The position numbers and the translations under genes are program-made. The notes beneath the pieces are model-generated. The model saw only the letters and a list, made by a program, of their open reading frames with translations, was not told the origin of the DNA and made no database searches. DNA of 64,000 nt from DAMCAP01 sp032059445 (GTDB taxonomy: Bacteria; Bacillota; Clostridia; Oscillospirales; Ruminococcaceae): positions 146,980-210,979 of the forward strand of contig DAMCAP010000001.1 in NCBI GenBank assembly GCA_032059445.1, written 5' to 3'. This document shows positions 52,201 to 60,528 of this stretch, piece after piece (positions within the stretch are counted from its first letter, which is position 1; every line of letters starts with the position of its first letter).

Positions 52201-52377
52201 AGGATCCTCCGTTTATTTTTTGCTTGCCGAGGTATTCGGCGATTGTCCTTTGCTTTAAAAAGAGAGCGTCCAGCTTTGGCCGCCCTGCATAGTGCTTGTC
52301 TTTCTTACTTCACTGCATCGTTTGGTTTTGGGCAGCGATGCTTTGGGGCTATCCTGCTCTGGAGCTTGAGGTGAGGG

Positions 52378-52722
52378 TTAGATCTGGCTTTGTGTACTAG
52401 CGGCTCCAAGCTGCCTACGCAGCCGCTCTACCTCACGCTTGGCTTCTTCAAGGTCAATACGGGTGCGGGCGGCATCTTCGAGGTAATCGGTGAGCTGTGC
52501 CCGCATATTATCCGAAGCGGCTTCGCTTTTTTTATAGCTATCAACGTAGTTTAAAGCGCAGAGCACCAGCGCATCGTTTAAAGAAAGCTTGGGACCCTCC
52601 CGCAAAAGCTGGTTTAAGTTGGTGTTAAGCTCTTTGGCAAGGGATTGTACATAATCCTCGCGCTCTACTGTGGCGATCGAATAACTATTGCCACAGATAT
52701 CTACCTTGACCTTATTGATCAT
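52378..52722 (-). CDS. zapA: Cell division protein ZapA
   Basis: About 114 residues. The N-terminal part KVKVDICGNSYSIATVERED and the helix YVQSLAKELNTNLNQLL fit ZapA, followed by a long C-terminal coiled coil (RTRIDLEEAKREVERLRRQL). It cross-links FtsZ filaments. The start is placed at ATG 52722 with AAAGGGTGG; GTG 52731 is an alternative. It heads the minus-strand block zapA-U32-dut-DUF4321-maf-mreBCD-mrdA. Confidence 0.9.
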   Translation of the reverse strand: MINKVKVDICGNSYSIATVEREDYVQSLAKELNTNLNQLLREGPKLSLNDALVLCALNYVDSYKKSEAASDNMRAQLTDYLEDAARTRIDLEEAKREVERLRRQLGAASTQSQI

Positions 52723-52797
52723 TTCTACCACCCTTTACGTAATATTATATCTGCCCGCCTATATCGGGGGCTTATGTTAAAATAACCACACATAATA

Positions 52798-52825
52798 AGT
52801 ATACCACAAACAAACATGCAATCAA
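52798..52825 (-). promoter_or_regulatory. zapA promoter
   Basis: On the minus strand TTGATT (52825-52820), a 16-base spacer, and TATACT (52803-52798). It diverges from the glgP promoter, and the 200 bases between them show nothing else. Confidence 0.6.
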
Positions 52826-53021
52826 TTTACTTCTTTGAGTATGCATCTGTGCAGGAAAGCGCCAAGCGGCATCGGCGGCTTCGGCGATAAGCTTAAGGCG
52901 CTACGACAAAGAAGCTCTATGTAGCGTACATATATACCTTATTATAATATATTTCTTTAGGATATAAAAGAGTTGATTGGTATAAAATTGAGGGTTATTT
53001 TATTCCATAGGCAAATAGGAT

Positions 53022-53050
53022 TTGATTATTGGGGAAAAATTCTATATAAT
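53022..53050 (+). promoter_or_regulatory. glgP promoter
   Basis: TTGATT (53022-53027), a 17-base spacer, and TATAAT (53045-53050). This close match lies 33 bases before the start codon. Confidence 0.75.
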
Positions 53051-53083
53051 TCTAATAATATGTTTCAGAAAAGAGGTGCAGCC

Positions 53084-55480
53084 ATGGAGAAGACACTAAC
53101 TACCCTTCAGATACAAGAGCTGATCGGGCATAAGCTGGCGGTGGAGCTCTTTACTTCACCTCAGTCGGCCTCAGATGAGCAGTTTTATCATGCCGTCGCA
53201 GTGGTAATCAAGGAGCTGTTGACCCAGCGGCAGCGGGATTTTACCGCTAAGACCGCCTCTCAAGGTCGCAAGCAGGTACATTATCTGAGTATGGAGTTCC
53301 TCCCCGGCCGCTCCTTAAAAAATAATCTTTATAATTTAGGGCTTACCTCAGCCTTTGAGGATGCTTTGCGGGAGATGGGTGTTTCTCTCAGCAATCTCTA
53401 TGAGTTTGAGCCAGATGCAGGGCTTGGCAACGGTGGTCTTGGCAGGCTTGCCGCCTGTTATCTTGACGGGCTGGCCACAGAGGGCTTCCCCGCGACGGGG
53501 TATTCCATCCTCTATGAATACGGCATCTTTAAGCAAAAGATCATCAATGGTTGGCAGACAGAGCTGCCCGATTATTGGATCCCCGGCGGGGATGTATGGC
53601 TCTCAGCCCACCCTAGTCAGGCGGTGACGGTGCGCTTCGGAGGTCGGATTGAGGAGCGCTGGGAGGGGGGCTACCACAGGGTGATCCACACCGACTACAC
53701 CCCTGTGCAGGCAGTGCCCCATGATCTGTATATTTCGGGTTATGCCAGTGAGGCGGTCAGCACCCTGCGGCTTTATAAGGCAAGCAGCCCCGGTGTAGAT
53801 ATGGATCGCTTCCATCAGGGCGACTATGTAGGTGCTTTTGCCCGTAACTCCTTCGCAGAAACGGTATCAAAGGTGCTTTACCCCAACGACAATCATATCG
53901 AGGGCAAGAGCTTAAGGCTGCGGCAGCAGTATTTTCTTTCTGCCGCTGCGGTTGGCGATATTATCCGCCGCCACCTCAAAACCTACGGCAGCCTCGAGTG
54001 CTTCTCCCAAAAAAACGCCCTACAGATCAACGATACTCACCCTGTGCTGGCAATCCCTGAGCTGATGCGGGTGCTTTTGGATGAATGTGGCTACGGCTGG
54101 GATGAAGCCTATAAAATCTGCGCCGAATCCTTTAGCTATACCAATCACACGGTGATGAAAGAAGCGCTGGAGGTCTGGGATGAGGGCTTGGTTGCCGAAA
54201 TCCTACCTCGCATCTACTCCATCATCAAGGAGATCGACCGCCGCCACCGCCTGTTGCTTGGCGCACATGCTGCCAGCTTTGAAGAAACCCAGCGGATGGC
54301 GATCCTCTCTGGTGGGATGATCCGCATGGCAAATCTCGCCTGTGCAGTCTGCCACAGCATCAACGGGGTGTCAAAGCTGCACTCCCAGATCATTACCCAG
54401 ACTGTATTTGGCGATTACTATAAAATCGCTCCTCAGAAGTTTAAAAACGTCACCAACGGCATTGCCTCTCGCCGCTGGCTGTGTCAGGCAAATCCTCGCC
54501 TGACGGCATTTCTAAAAGAAACCATCGGTGAAGGCTTTGAAAAAAACCTACAGGAGCTAGCCGCACTCAAAGCCTATCAGGATGATGGTAGGGTGCTGGA
54601 GGAGATCGCCCGTGTAAAGCGGGGCAACAAGGAGGATTTTGCCGCCTATATCTATAAGCACACAGGGCAGCGGCTTGATCCAGCCACGATCTTTGATGTG
54701 CAGGTTAAGCGGCTCCACGAGTATAAGCGCCAGCAGATGAGTGCGCTCAATATCTTAAGCGAATATCTATATCTGCGAGATCACCCCGATGCACCCTACA
54801 CCCCCAAGACCTATATCTTTGGAGCGAAGGCTGCACCGGGCTATTACTTGGCAAAGCAGATCATCAAGCTGATCTGCACCCTTGCTGTGGTGATCGACAA
54901 TGACCCAAGGGTCAAAGGCAGGCTTAAGATCTTATATCTAGAGGATTATAAGGTGACCCTTTCGGAGGTGCTGATGCCTGCCAGTGAAATATCCCAGCAG
55001 ATTTCCCTTGCCTCAACGGAGGCTTCGGGCACCGGCAACATGAAGCTGATGCTTAGCGGTGCAGTCACCTTGGGCACGCTGGATGGTGCCAATGTAGAGA
55101 TTGCAGAAGCTGTGGGGGAAGAGAATATCATCATCTTTGGTATGGGCAGCAGAGAAGTTGCTGAGCTTCGTGCGAGAGGCTATAACCCCCAGCAGCTTTA
55201 CCACACCCGCCCTCATATCCGCCGCCTGCTAGAAGCCTTGGTAGATGGCACCCTACCCGAGCGCTTTGACGATTTGTATCATGCGCTCAAGTACACCGAC
55301 AGCTATATGACCCTAGCGGATTTTGAAAGCTATCAGGCAGCAGTGCAGCGCAGCTCTACCCTTTACGAAGACTCTAGAGCATGGAGCAAGATGAGCCTTA
55401 TCAATACTGCTGCATCGGGGATCTTTTGTGCCGATCGGGCAGTCAGGGAGTATGCTCGTGAAATTTGGGGTATGCTATAA
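53084..55480 (+). CDS. glgP: Glycogen/starch phosphorylase
   Basis: 798 residues, full length for glucan phosphorylases. Signatures are VHYLSMEFLPGRSLKNNLYN, EPDAGLGNGGLGRLAACYLD, and the PLP site EASGTGNMKLMLSGAVTLGT with the cofactor Lys in NMKLM. FDVQVKRLHEYKRQ is the family-typical block before it. It releases glucose 1-phosphate from alpha-1,4-glucan. ATG 53084 follows AAAGAGGTGCAGCC; the frame extends to 52973 through the promoter and is not the start. No other glycogen gene is in the window. Confidence 0.96.
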   Translation: MEKTLTTLQIQELIGHKLAVELFTSPQSASDEQFYHAVAVVIKELLTQRQRDFTAKTASQGRKQVHYLSMEFLPGRSLKNNLYNLGLTSAFEDALREMGVSLSNLYEFEPDAGLGNGGLGRLAACYLDGLATEGFPATGYSILYEYGIFKQKIINGWQTELPDYWIPGGDVWLSAHPSQAVTVRFGGRIEERWEGGYHRVIHTDYTPVQAVPHDLYISGYASEAVSTLRLYKASSPGVDMDRFHQGDYVGAFARNSFAETVSKVLYPNDNHIEGKSLRLRQQYFLSAAAVGDIIRRHLKTYGSLECFSQKNALQINDTHPVLAIPELMRVLLDECGYGWDEAYKICAESFSYTNHTVMKEALEVWDEGLVAEILPRIYSIIKEIDRRHRLLLGAHAASFEETQRMAILSGGMIRMANLACAVCHSINGVSKLHSQIITQTVFGDYYKIAPQKFKNVTNGIASRRWLCQANPRLTAFLKETIGEGFEKNLQELAALKAYQDDGRVLEEIARVKRGNKEDFAAYIYKHTGQRLDPATIFDVQVKRLHEYKRQQMSALNILSEYLYLRDHPDAPYTPKTYIFGAKAAPGYYLAKQIIKLICTLAVVIDNDPRVKGRLKILYLEDYKVTLSEVLMPASEISQQISLASTEASGTGNMKLMLSGAVTLGTLDGANVEIAEAVGEENIIIFGMGSREVAELRARGYNPQQLYHTRPHIRRLLEALVDGTLPERFDDLYHALKYTDSYMTLADFESYQAAVQRSSTLYEDSRAWSKMSLINTAASGIFCADRAVREYAREIWGML

Positions 55481-55549
55481 TTCGGCAAACTGCTGCCGCC
55501 TACTCAAGGGCGGCAGCAGATCAATAACTGTATTTTGACTGGAGGAACT

Positions 55550-55951
55550 ATGCGTACATTGATTTTAATTACCAGCGATCCCTTTGTAGAGAGTATTTCG
55601 GAGGGGATCAAAGCGGGCAAGCCCTATATCAATTACTGGACCAACGGGGTGCTGCCGCAAGAATCCTTTGATCAGATCGAGATCTTTAACGGCGATAAGC
55701 TTGTGGTGCGCGGCAGCTGCAAAAGCATGGAGATCCGCTCTCTGGCAGAGTCCTATGCCCACTACAACCCGAGTTGCGGCGGCATGCTACCTAGCCTAGA
55801 AGCCCTTCAAGGCATGCTAAGCTGTGTATTTGGTGAGATCCCCGACCCTATCGGCAACATCATCATTCAAGACTACAGCTTTGACCCCGCAGGGCTGCCT
55901 TGCCCTCATCCTTACCGCTCCACCCAGAAGTTTACCTTTGCTGAGATCTAG
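55550..55951 (+). CDS. Hypothetical protein, unknown family
   Basis: 133 residues, soluble, starting MRTLILITSDPFVESISEGI and ending STQKFTFAEI. I do not recognise it. Visible features are four Cys residues (in RGSCKS, NPSCGG, MLSCVF and LPCPHP) and an acidic character. The start ATG at 55550 follows ACTGGAGGAACT, a very good site, so it is likely a real gene. It lies 69 bases past glgP on the same strand with no terminator between, so it may be co-transcribed with it. Confidence 0.65.
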   Translation: MRTLILITSDPFVESISEGIKAGKPYINYWTNGVLPQESFDQIEIFNGDKLVVRGSCKSMEIRSLAESYAHYNPSCGGMLPSLEALQGMLSCVFGEIPDPIGNIIIQDYSFDPAGLPCPHPYRSTQKFTFAEI

Positions 55952-56381
55952 GGTATCGAGATCACTTCCTGCTTCTTTGGCTGGGATCAAATATCATCGA
56001 TGTAGATTTTGCACTACATATGGGTATTATTGCTATAGATAACGCCAGTTGTTGCCCTTGGTTTATTTATGATATAATAAATGCAAGCCTTTATTATATC
56101 CACTGATTTATACCTTACCTTACGATAGAGGCAACTGGTTGCTTTGTAGTGCGTGCCGCGTGGGTACATGCCTGCTGGCATAGAGGGCGGAGTATCTTGA
56201 TGCTGTTGGCGACATTTCTTGTGTCATCCACAGCAATCAGGGAGTTAAGGGCGCAGCTCTACGGGTTTATGCTACCGTTAGCTCATGGTAAAGGACGTTT
56301 CAGTATTGGTTGATCATGTAATCATCGCAAGTATATTTAATAAATTTACCGCCGCCATGCGGCAGAAACGGAGAGTGTCTT
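55952..56381. other. Long leader and intergenic region before the fourth M20 gene
   Basis: TATAAT at 56073-56078, with TTGTTG at 56049-56054 as a possible -35 (18-base spacer), would give a leader of about 300 bases. No known riboswitch pattern is evident to me, but the GC-rich segment 56150-56280 could fold. No gene is seen. Confidence 0.45.
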
Positions 56382-57521
56382 ATGTCTACAAAACTAAGCC
56401 CAAAAGTAGAGGAATTTATCAATCAGCATGAGAAGTACCTGTTTGATATGACTGTAGAGCTTGCCAAGATCCCTGCACCCTCCAACAAAGAAGAATTAAG
56501 AGCCCAGTGGTGCAAAGAGTATTTTGAAAAAATCGGCGCTACCGGCGTATACATGGATGAGGCGCTAAACGTAGTGTGGCCTATCAACTGTGAGGGCTGC
56601 AACGAAATCGTGGTGATGATGGCGCATACCGACCTGGTATTCCCTGATATGACCGAGCTGCCTGTTGTGATCAAAGATGGCAGAATCAACGCACCCGGTA
56701 TCGGTGACGACACTGCCAACCTGACCGTCATGCTGCTGATGGCAAAATACATAGCGGAAAACAAGCTGACCCCCAAGACCGGCGTGCTGATCGTAGCCAA
56801 CTCTGGTGAGGAAGGCCTGGGCAACCTAAAGGGCAGCCGCCAGATCATGAAGGACTACGAGGGCAGAGTTAAGGAGTTTATCTCCTTTGACGGTACCTTT
56901 GGCTTCTTCTGCGACAATGCAGTAGGCTCCCACCGCTATAGAGTCACCGTAAAGACCGAGGGAGGTCACAGCTACGGTGCATTTGGCAACCGCAATGCAA
57001 TCCATTATCTGGCTTCGATGATCAACACCCTTTATGCCATCAAGGTGCCTCCATATGGTAAGACCACCTTTAACGTAGGCATCATCGAGGGTGGTACTTC
57101 GGTCAATACCATTGCCCAAAACGCCAGCATGATGTATGAATACCGCTCCGACGACTTAAGAGGCCTTGACGTGATGGAGAAGTTTTTTGAGAATACCATC
57201 GAAGCATACAAGGCTATGGGCATCGGCGTAGAGGTAGAAGTACTGGGCAAGCGCCCCTGCCGCGGCGATGTAGATATGCAGAAGCTTGCTGAGCTGACTG
57301 CTAGAGGTATCGAGGCTTCAGAGCACTTTACCGGACGTAAGGTAGAGGTAGGCGCAGGCTCCACCGACTGCAACATCCCACTGTCGATGGGCATTCCTGC
57401 TATCTGCTTTGGCTTGATCGACGGTGACGGCGCTCATACCCGTGAGGAGTGGATCACAATTGAATCCTTGCAGGTAGGCGCAAGACTTGCTGCCGGCTTT
57501 ATGCTAGATTACTTCAACTAA
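56382..57521 (+). CDS. M20-family metallopeptidase (PepT/ArgE-like), second copy
   Basis: 379 residues, aligned throughout with the protein at 7624-8754 (identical blocks include VKTEGGHSYGAFGNRNAI, GGTSVNTIAQ and STDCN-PLSMGIP). Metal and catalytic residues are intact: His in MAHTDLVFP, Asp in GIGDD, Glu-Glu in NSGEEGLGN, Asp in SFDGTFG and His in GAHTREEW. No signal peptide. ATG 56382 follows AACGGAGAGTGTCTT. The strict codon choice resembles M20 paralog 2, suggesting high expression. The substrate is unknown. It is followed by the desulfoferrodoxin gene after 115 bases. Confidence 0.87.
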   Translation: MSTKLSPKVEEFINQHEKYLFDMTVELAKIPAPSNKEELRAQWCKEYFEKIGATGVYMDEALNVVWPINCEGCNEIVVMMAHTDLVFPDMTELPVVIKDGRINAPGIGDDTANLTVMLLMAKYIAENKLTPKTGVLIVANSGEEGLGNLKGSRQIMKDYEGRVKEFISFDGTFGFFCDNAVGSHRYRVTVKTEGGHSYGAFGNRNAIHYLASMINTLYAIKVPPYGKTTFNVGIIEGGTSVNTIAQNASMMYEYRSDDLRGLDVMEKFFENTIEAYKAMGIGVEVEVLGKRPCRGDVDMQKLAELTARGIEASEHFTGRKVEVGAGSTDCNIPLSMGIPAICFGLIDGDGAHTREEWITIESLQVGARLAAGFMLDYFN

Positions 57522-57636
57522 TACGTCCCAGATCAATCACTGTAAGCCGCGCATTTTAATGAATTAATCCTCCCGACTCCATTGTGGGCAGGCGGGTTAA
57601 AATATAGCCATATGGCAATCAAAGGAGAGTACAAAA

Positions 57637-58020
57637 ATGAGACAAGATAAGTACTTTATCTGTAAGCTTTGTGGAAACATTGCCACTAAGATTCAGGATT
57701 CCGGTGTATCGATGGTATGCTGTGGGCAAGAAATGCATGAGCTGACTGCTAATACCGTAGAGGCTTCTGCCGAGAAGCACCTGCCTGTTGCAGAGATCAA
57801 TGGAAGCACCGTAACCGTAAAGGTCGGTAGCGTAGCTCATCCTATGGTAGCTGAGCACTGGATCCAGTGGATCGTGCTGAAGACCAATCAGGGTGTACAC
57901 CGCAAGCACCTTGACCCCGGTATGGAGCCAACCGTAGAGTTTGCTCTGGCAAATGGAGAGGTCGCTGTAGAGGTACTGGAGTACTGCAACCTGCATGGTC
58001 TGTGGAAGACGATCCTCTAA
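57637..58020 (+). CDS. dfx: Desulfoferrodoxin (superoxide reductase)
   Basis: 127 residues with both iron centres. The N-terminal desulforedoxin site uses Cys9, Cys12, Cys28 and Cys29. The catalytic neelaredoxin site uses His48 (in EKHLP), His68, His74, Cys117 and His120, with Glu46 and Lys47 present. It reduces superoxide to peroxide without making oxygen, as needed by strict anaerobes. ATG 57637 follows AAAGGAGAGTACAAAA. This is a strong sign of an anaerobic host. Confidence 0.97.
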   Translation: MRQDKYFICKLCGNIATKIQDSGVSMVCCGQEMHELTANTVEASAEKHLPVAEINGSTVTVKVGSVAHPMVAEHWIQWIVLKTNQGVHRKHLDPGMEPTVEFALANGEVAVEVLEYCNLHGLWKTIL

Positions 58021-58036
58021 TAGCAATAGCGTAATT

Positions 58037-58070
58037 AAAGCCGCCCGATTTGTGTAAACAAGTCGGGCTT
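58037..58070 (+). terminator. Terminator of the desulfoferrodoxin gene
   Basis: AAGCC-G-CCCGATTTGT pairs with ACAAGTCGGGCTT around GTAA. The tail is GCTTTGCTT, moderately T-rich. Confidence 0.65.
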
Positions 58071-58158
58071 GCTTTGCTTCTGCCTAAATTACATGGATAA
58101 TATCAGATTGATGATTTGTAATGGAGATAAAAGACATAATAAACAGGAGTGTGATTGG

Positions 58159-58737
58159 TTGCGACAAGATCGAAATTGGACGGTACTGCTCGTGGGTGGT
58201 GCTTCGGGGTCAGGTAAATCAAGCCTTGCCTATGCATTAGCCCGTTATTATGAAGTGAGTGTCTTAGAGATCGATGATATTGGTCAGGCACTAAAGGCAA
58301 TGACAACAAGAGATGCTCTTCCACAGCTACATTATTACGAAAGCGGAGTCAACTGGAAGGATATTGGCGTAAAGGGCAATGTTGATTGGTTGATGGGTGT
58401 AAGCAAAGAAATCATCCCTGCGATAAAAGCAATCGTAGACAACCATCTTGAAGGAAATATACCTGTCATAATTGAGGGGGATTTTTTGGATCCCGCCTTT
58501 GCAGCATCCTTCGATAACCCTAAGGTCAAGGCTATTTTTGTACATGAGGCAGACAAGGATCAGATCGTGCAAAACTATCTGGCCAGGGAAGGCGGCAATA
58601 TGCAGTGCTATCGGGCAGATATAAGCACGGTATATGGAGATTGGCTAGCAGATGCCTGTAATAAGCTGGGGGTTTCGGTTGTGGAATCAAGACCCTGGGA
58701 TACTCTACTTGAGAGAGCAATTGCGTGTATAAGATAG
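58159..58737 (+). CDS. P-loop kinase-like protein
   Basis: About 192 residues. The P-loop LVGGASGSGKSSLAYALAR is near the N-terminus and VIIEGDFLDP provides a likely Walker B. Later, AIFVHEADKDQIVQNYLARE fits the LID region of small-molecule kinases. It resembles 2-phosphoglycerate-kinase-like or zeta-toxin-like ATPases; the substrate is not known. No antitoxin-like partner is adjacent. The start is taken as TTG 58159 after AGGAG; the frame is open to 58069, so the N-terminus is uncertain. Confidence 0.7.
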   Translation: MRQDRNWTVLLVGGASGSGKSSLAYALARYYEVSVLEIDDIGQALKAMTTRDALPQLHYYESGVNWKDIGVKGNVDWLMGVSKEIIPAIKAIVDNHLEGNIPVIIEGDFLDPAFAASFDNPKVKAIFVHEADKDQIVQNYLAREGGNMQCYRADISTVYGDWLADACNKLGVSVVESRPWDTLLERAIACIR

Positions 58738-58784
58738 TAGATAGCTACAGCTAGCAGAGTAAGTAGAGAGAACCACCAAATACG

Positions 58785-58816
58785 ATGCCGGGTTTCATCA
58801 TACCCGGCATTATTAT
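58785..58816 (+). terminator. Intrinsic terminator of the kinase-like gene
   Basis: ATGCCGGGT and ACCCGGCAT form a 9-bp stem with an 8-base loop, followed by TATTAT. It ends 15 bases before the next start codon. Confidence 0.75.
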
Positions 58817-58830
58817 AAAGGCGGCTGCCG

Positions 58831-59196
58831 ATGGATATCATAAAACTCATAAAAGAAATCAAACAAAAAATTTTTACATTGCTATACGCTCTTAAAGATC
58901 GTGATACCCCGTGGTATGCCAAGCTCGTGGCAGGCTTTACTGTGGCGTATGCTTTTTCACCGATTGACCTGATCCCTGATTTCATCCCGATCCTTGGGTA
59001 TCTAGACGATGCGCTGATTTTACCACTGCTGGTGTGGCTCTGCTGGCGGTTGATCCCCAAAGCGGTGCTGGCTCGGTGTGAATCGCTCGCAGTTGCCGCT
59101 CCTCAAGGAGATCAACCACATAAGTGGTATTACGCCCTCTCCATCTTACTCCTTTGGGGGATGGTGATAGGGCTTATTTATTGGATCATCCGTTAG
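58831..59196 (+). CDS. YkvA-like membrane protein (DUF1232)
   Basis: 121 residues. The DUF1232 core is YAKLVAGFTVAYAFSPIDLIPDFIPILGYLDD (35-66), with the conserved SPIDLIPD. A C-terminal membrane helix (YALSILLLWGMVIGLIYWII) anchors it. Function is unknown for the family. ATG 58831 follows AAGGCGGCTGCCG, a modest site. Confidence 0.87.
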   Translation: MDIIKLIKEIKQKIFTLLYALKDRDTPWYAKLVAGFTVAYAFSPIDLIPDFIPILGYLDDALILPLLVWLCWRLIPKAVLARCESLAVAAPQGDQPHKWYYALSILLLWGMVIGLIYWIIR

Positions 59197-59307
59197 ATGA
59201 CCGCTAATCAATCAATAAATTAGCATAAAAATCCTGCCAAATTAAAATTAACATCTTAAGCATAATCTTACTTGATTAAGTACAAAATAATGCTGGAGGT
59301 GTTAATA

Positions 59308-60006
59308 ATGTCAAACCAAAAAAACAACAAATTTTCGGAATTTATTTTAGGCAAAGGCTTTTACTTTGTGCTGGCGCTTTGTATAGCAGGAGCCGGTGTA
59401 GCAGGCTGGGCAGCTATGAATCGTCCGCTGGTAGATCCTACCCCTGCCCCACCGATCGGCGTGATCGATAATCCTAACCCCGATTGGCAAAACCCGCCTC
59501 TCGAAAGCGCAGACAAGCCTCAGCCCGAAATCCCAGTAACTCCATCACCAGCACCCGATGTACCGGTAACTCCCGAAGAGCAGCCCGCAGCAATCCCACA
59601 GACTCCTACCTATGTAAAGCCTGTACAGGGTGAGGTGCTTCAGGCCTTCTCCGGTGAAACACTGGTTAAGAACGAGACCCTCGGCGACTGGAGAACCCAC
59701 AACGGTATAGACATCAAGTGCGATAAGGGCGCTGATGTAAAGGCAATGAGCAATGGCAAGATTAGCTCTGTAAGCAATGATCCTGTATGGGGTTATACTG
59801 TAGTAATCGATCACGGCAATGATTTGACCAGCGTATATTGCGGTCTTGATAAAAACATCCTTGTTAGTAAGGGTGCTTCAGTCAAGGCAGGCCAGATTAT
59901 CGGTAAGGTAGATTATACCCCCGCAGAGTCTAAGATGCCCGATCATTTCCACTTTGAAGTGAAGAAGGCCGGTAAGTTTATCAATCCCGCCGATCTGATT
60001 AAGTAA
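59308..60006 (+). CDS. M23-family peptidase, SpoIIQ-like
   Basis: 232 residues. A short cytoplasmic N-terminus and one membrane helix (about 17-37) are followed by a Pro-rich spacer (41-102) and a LytM/M23 domain. The zinc ligands His131 and Asp135 (HNGID) and the HxH pair His213/His215 (DHFHFEV) are all present, so it could be an active endopeptidase. The layout matches SpoIIQ, the forespore protein that pairs with SpoIIIAH. In Bacillus subtilis the equivalent site is degenerate, while some clostridia retain it. The start is ATG 59308 after CTGGAGGTG. Other envelope M23 proteins are an alternative. Confidence 0.85.
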   Translation: MSNQKNNKFSEFILGKGFYFVLALCIAGAGVAGWAAMNRPLVDPTPAPPIGVIDNPNPDWQNPPLESADKPQPEIPVTPSPAPDVPVTPEEQPAAIPQTPTYVKPVQGEVLQAFSGETLVKNETLGDWRTHNGIDIKCDKGADVKAMSNGKISSVSNDPVWGYTVVIDHGNDLTSVYCGLDKNILVSKGASVKAGQIIGKVDYTPAESKMPDHFHFEVKKAGKFINPADLIK

Positions 60007-60039
60007 TAATAATTGGGGCAAAACCATTTGCCCTTACAT

Positions 60040-60067
60040 AAAGGCAGGCAATCAAGCCTGTCTTTTT
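60040..60067 (+). terminator. Terminator of the M23 gene
   Basis: AAGGCAGGC and GCCTGTCTT arms (one G-U pair), then TTTG. Confidence 0.75.
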
Positions 60068-60211
60068 GTAATTTAGAGGGTGATTTGGTATGCATACATG
60101 CCCGTAGGGTAGGTTTAAAATAAGCTTAGTAGAAGAAACGTTTTGCGGTTATTATACCGTAATGATAGCTTTGCGCTGCTGTTACTTTAATGCACTCATG
60201 CCGTGCAGGCA

Positions 60212-60337
60212 CTCCATTTTTGTTAGGCGACAAAAATGGAGGAAAAAGCGCCTAAGGGCTCTGCCCTTAACCCACGGACAAAGCTTGCCGGATTGCGCGT
60301 GATTTTATCACGCGACAACCGATGCAAGCTATTGTCC
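60212..60337. repeat. Highly palindromic non-coding element
   Basis: Three hairpins in a row. H1: CTCCATTTTTGT with ACAAAAATGGAG (12 bp, 6-base loop, 60212-60241). H2: TAAGGGC with GCCCTTA (60253-60269). H3: the outer stem GGACAA-A-GCTTGC (60276-60288) pairs with GCAAGC-TA-TTGTCC (60324-60337), enclosing CGCGTGAT/ATCACGCG (60296-60314). No reading frame fits. It may be a small dispersed repeat or a structured RNA. The rest of 60070-60495 holds nothing I can name. Confidence 0.75.
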
Positions 60338-60495
60338 TTATAAAGAGTCTGTGACACAAGGAAATGCCTAGCGGCATAAGAGTACGGGGAACACGGATTT
60401 CACCTTCTGCACACAGGTGTATAAAATGCACCCAAGCTACCTAAGCGTCTTGTTTGCAGTAATCAAGACAAGGTTTGAAATTCTAAAAAGAGATT

Positions 60496-60525
60496 AAAAA
60501 GGCAGGCTATAAAGCCTGCCTTTTT
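60496..60525 (-). terminator. Terminator of the AraC-family gene
   Basis: AAAAAGGCAGGC and GCCTGCCTTTTT around a 6-base loop. It lies 4 bases past the AraC stop codon and is symmetrical. Confidence 0.92.
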
Positions 60526-60528
60526 AGA

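Noticed and set aside
58159..58737. P-loop protein as a zeta toxin of a toxin-antitoxin pair
   Set aside because: No small antitoxin gene is adjacent and the match is limited to general kinase features.
60181..60300. Short arginine-rich frame through the palindromic element
   Set aside because: The frame is short, stops within the element and is explained by the hairpin sequences.
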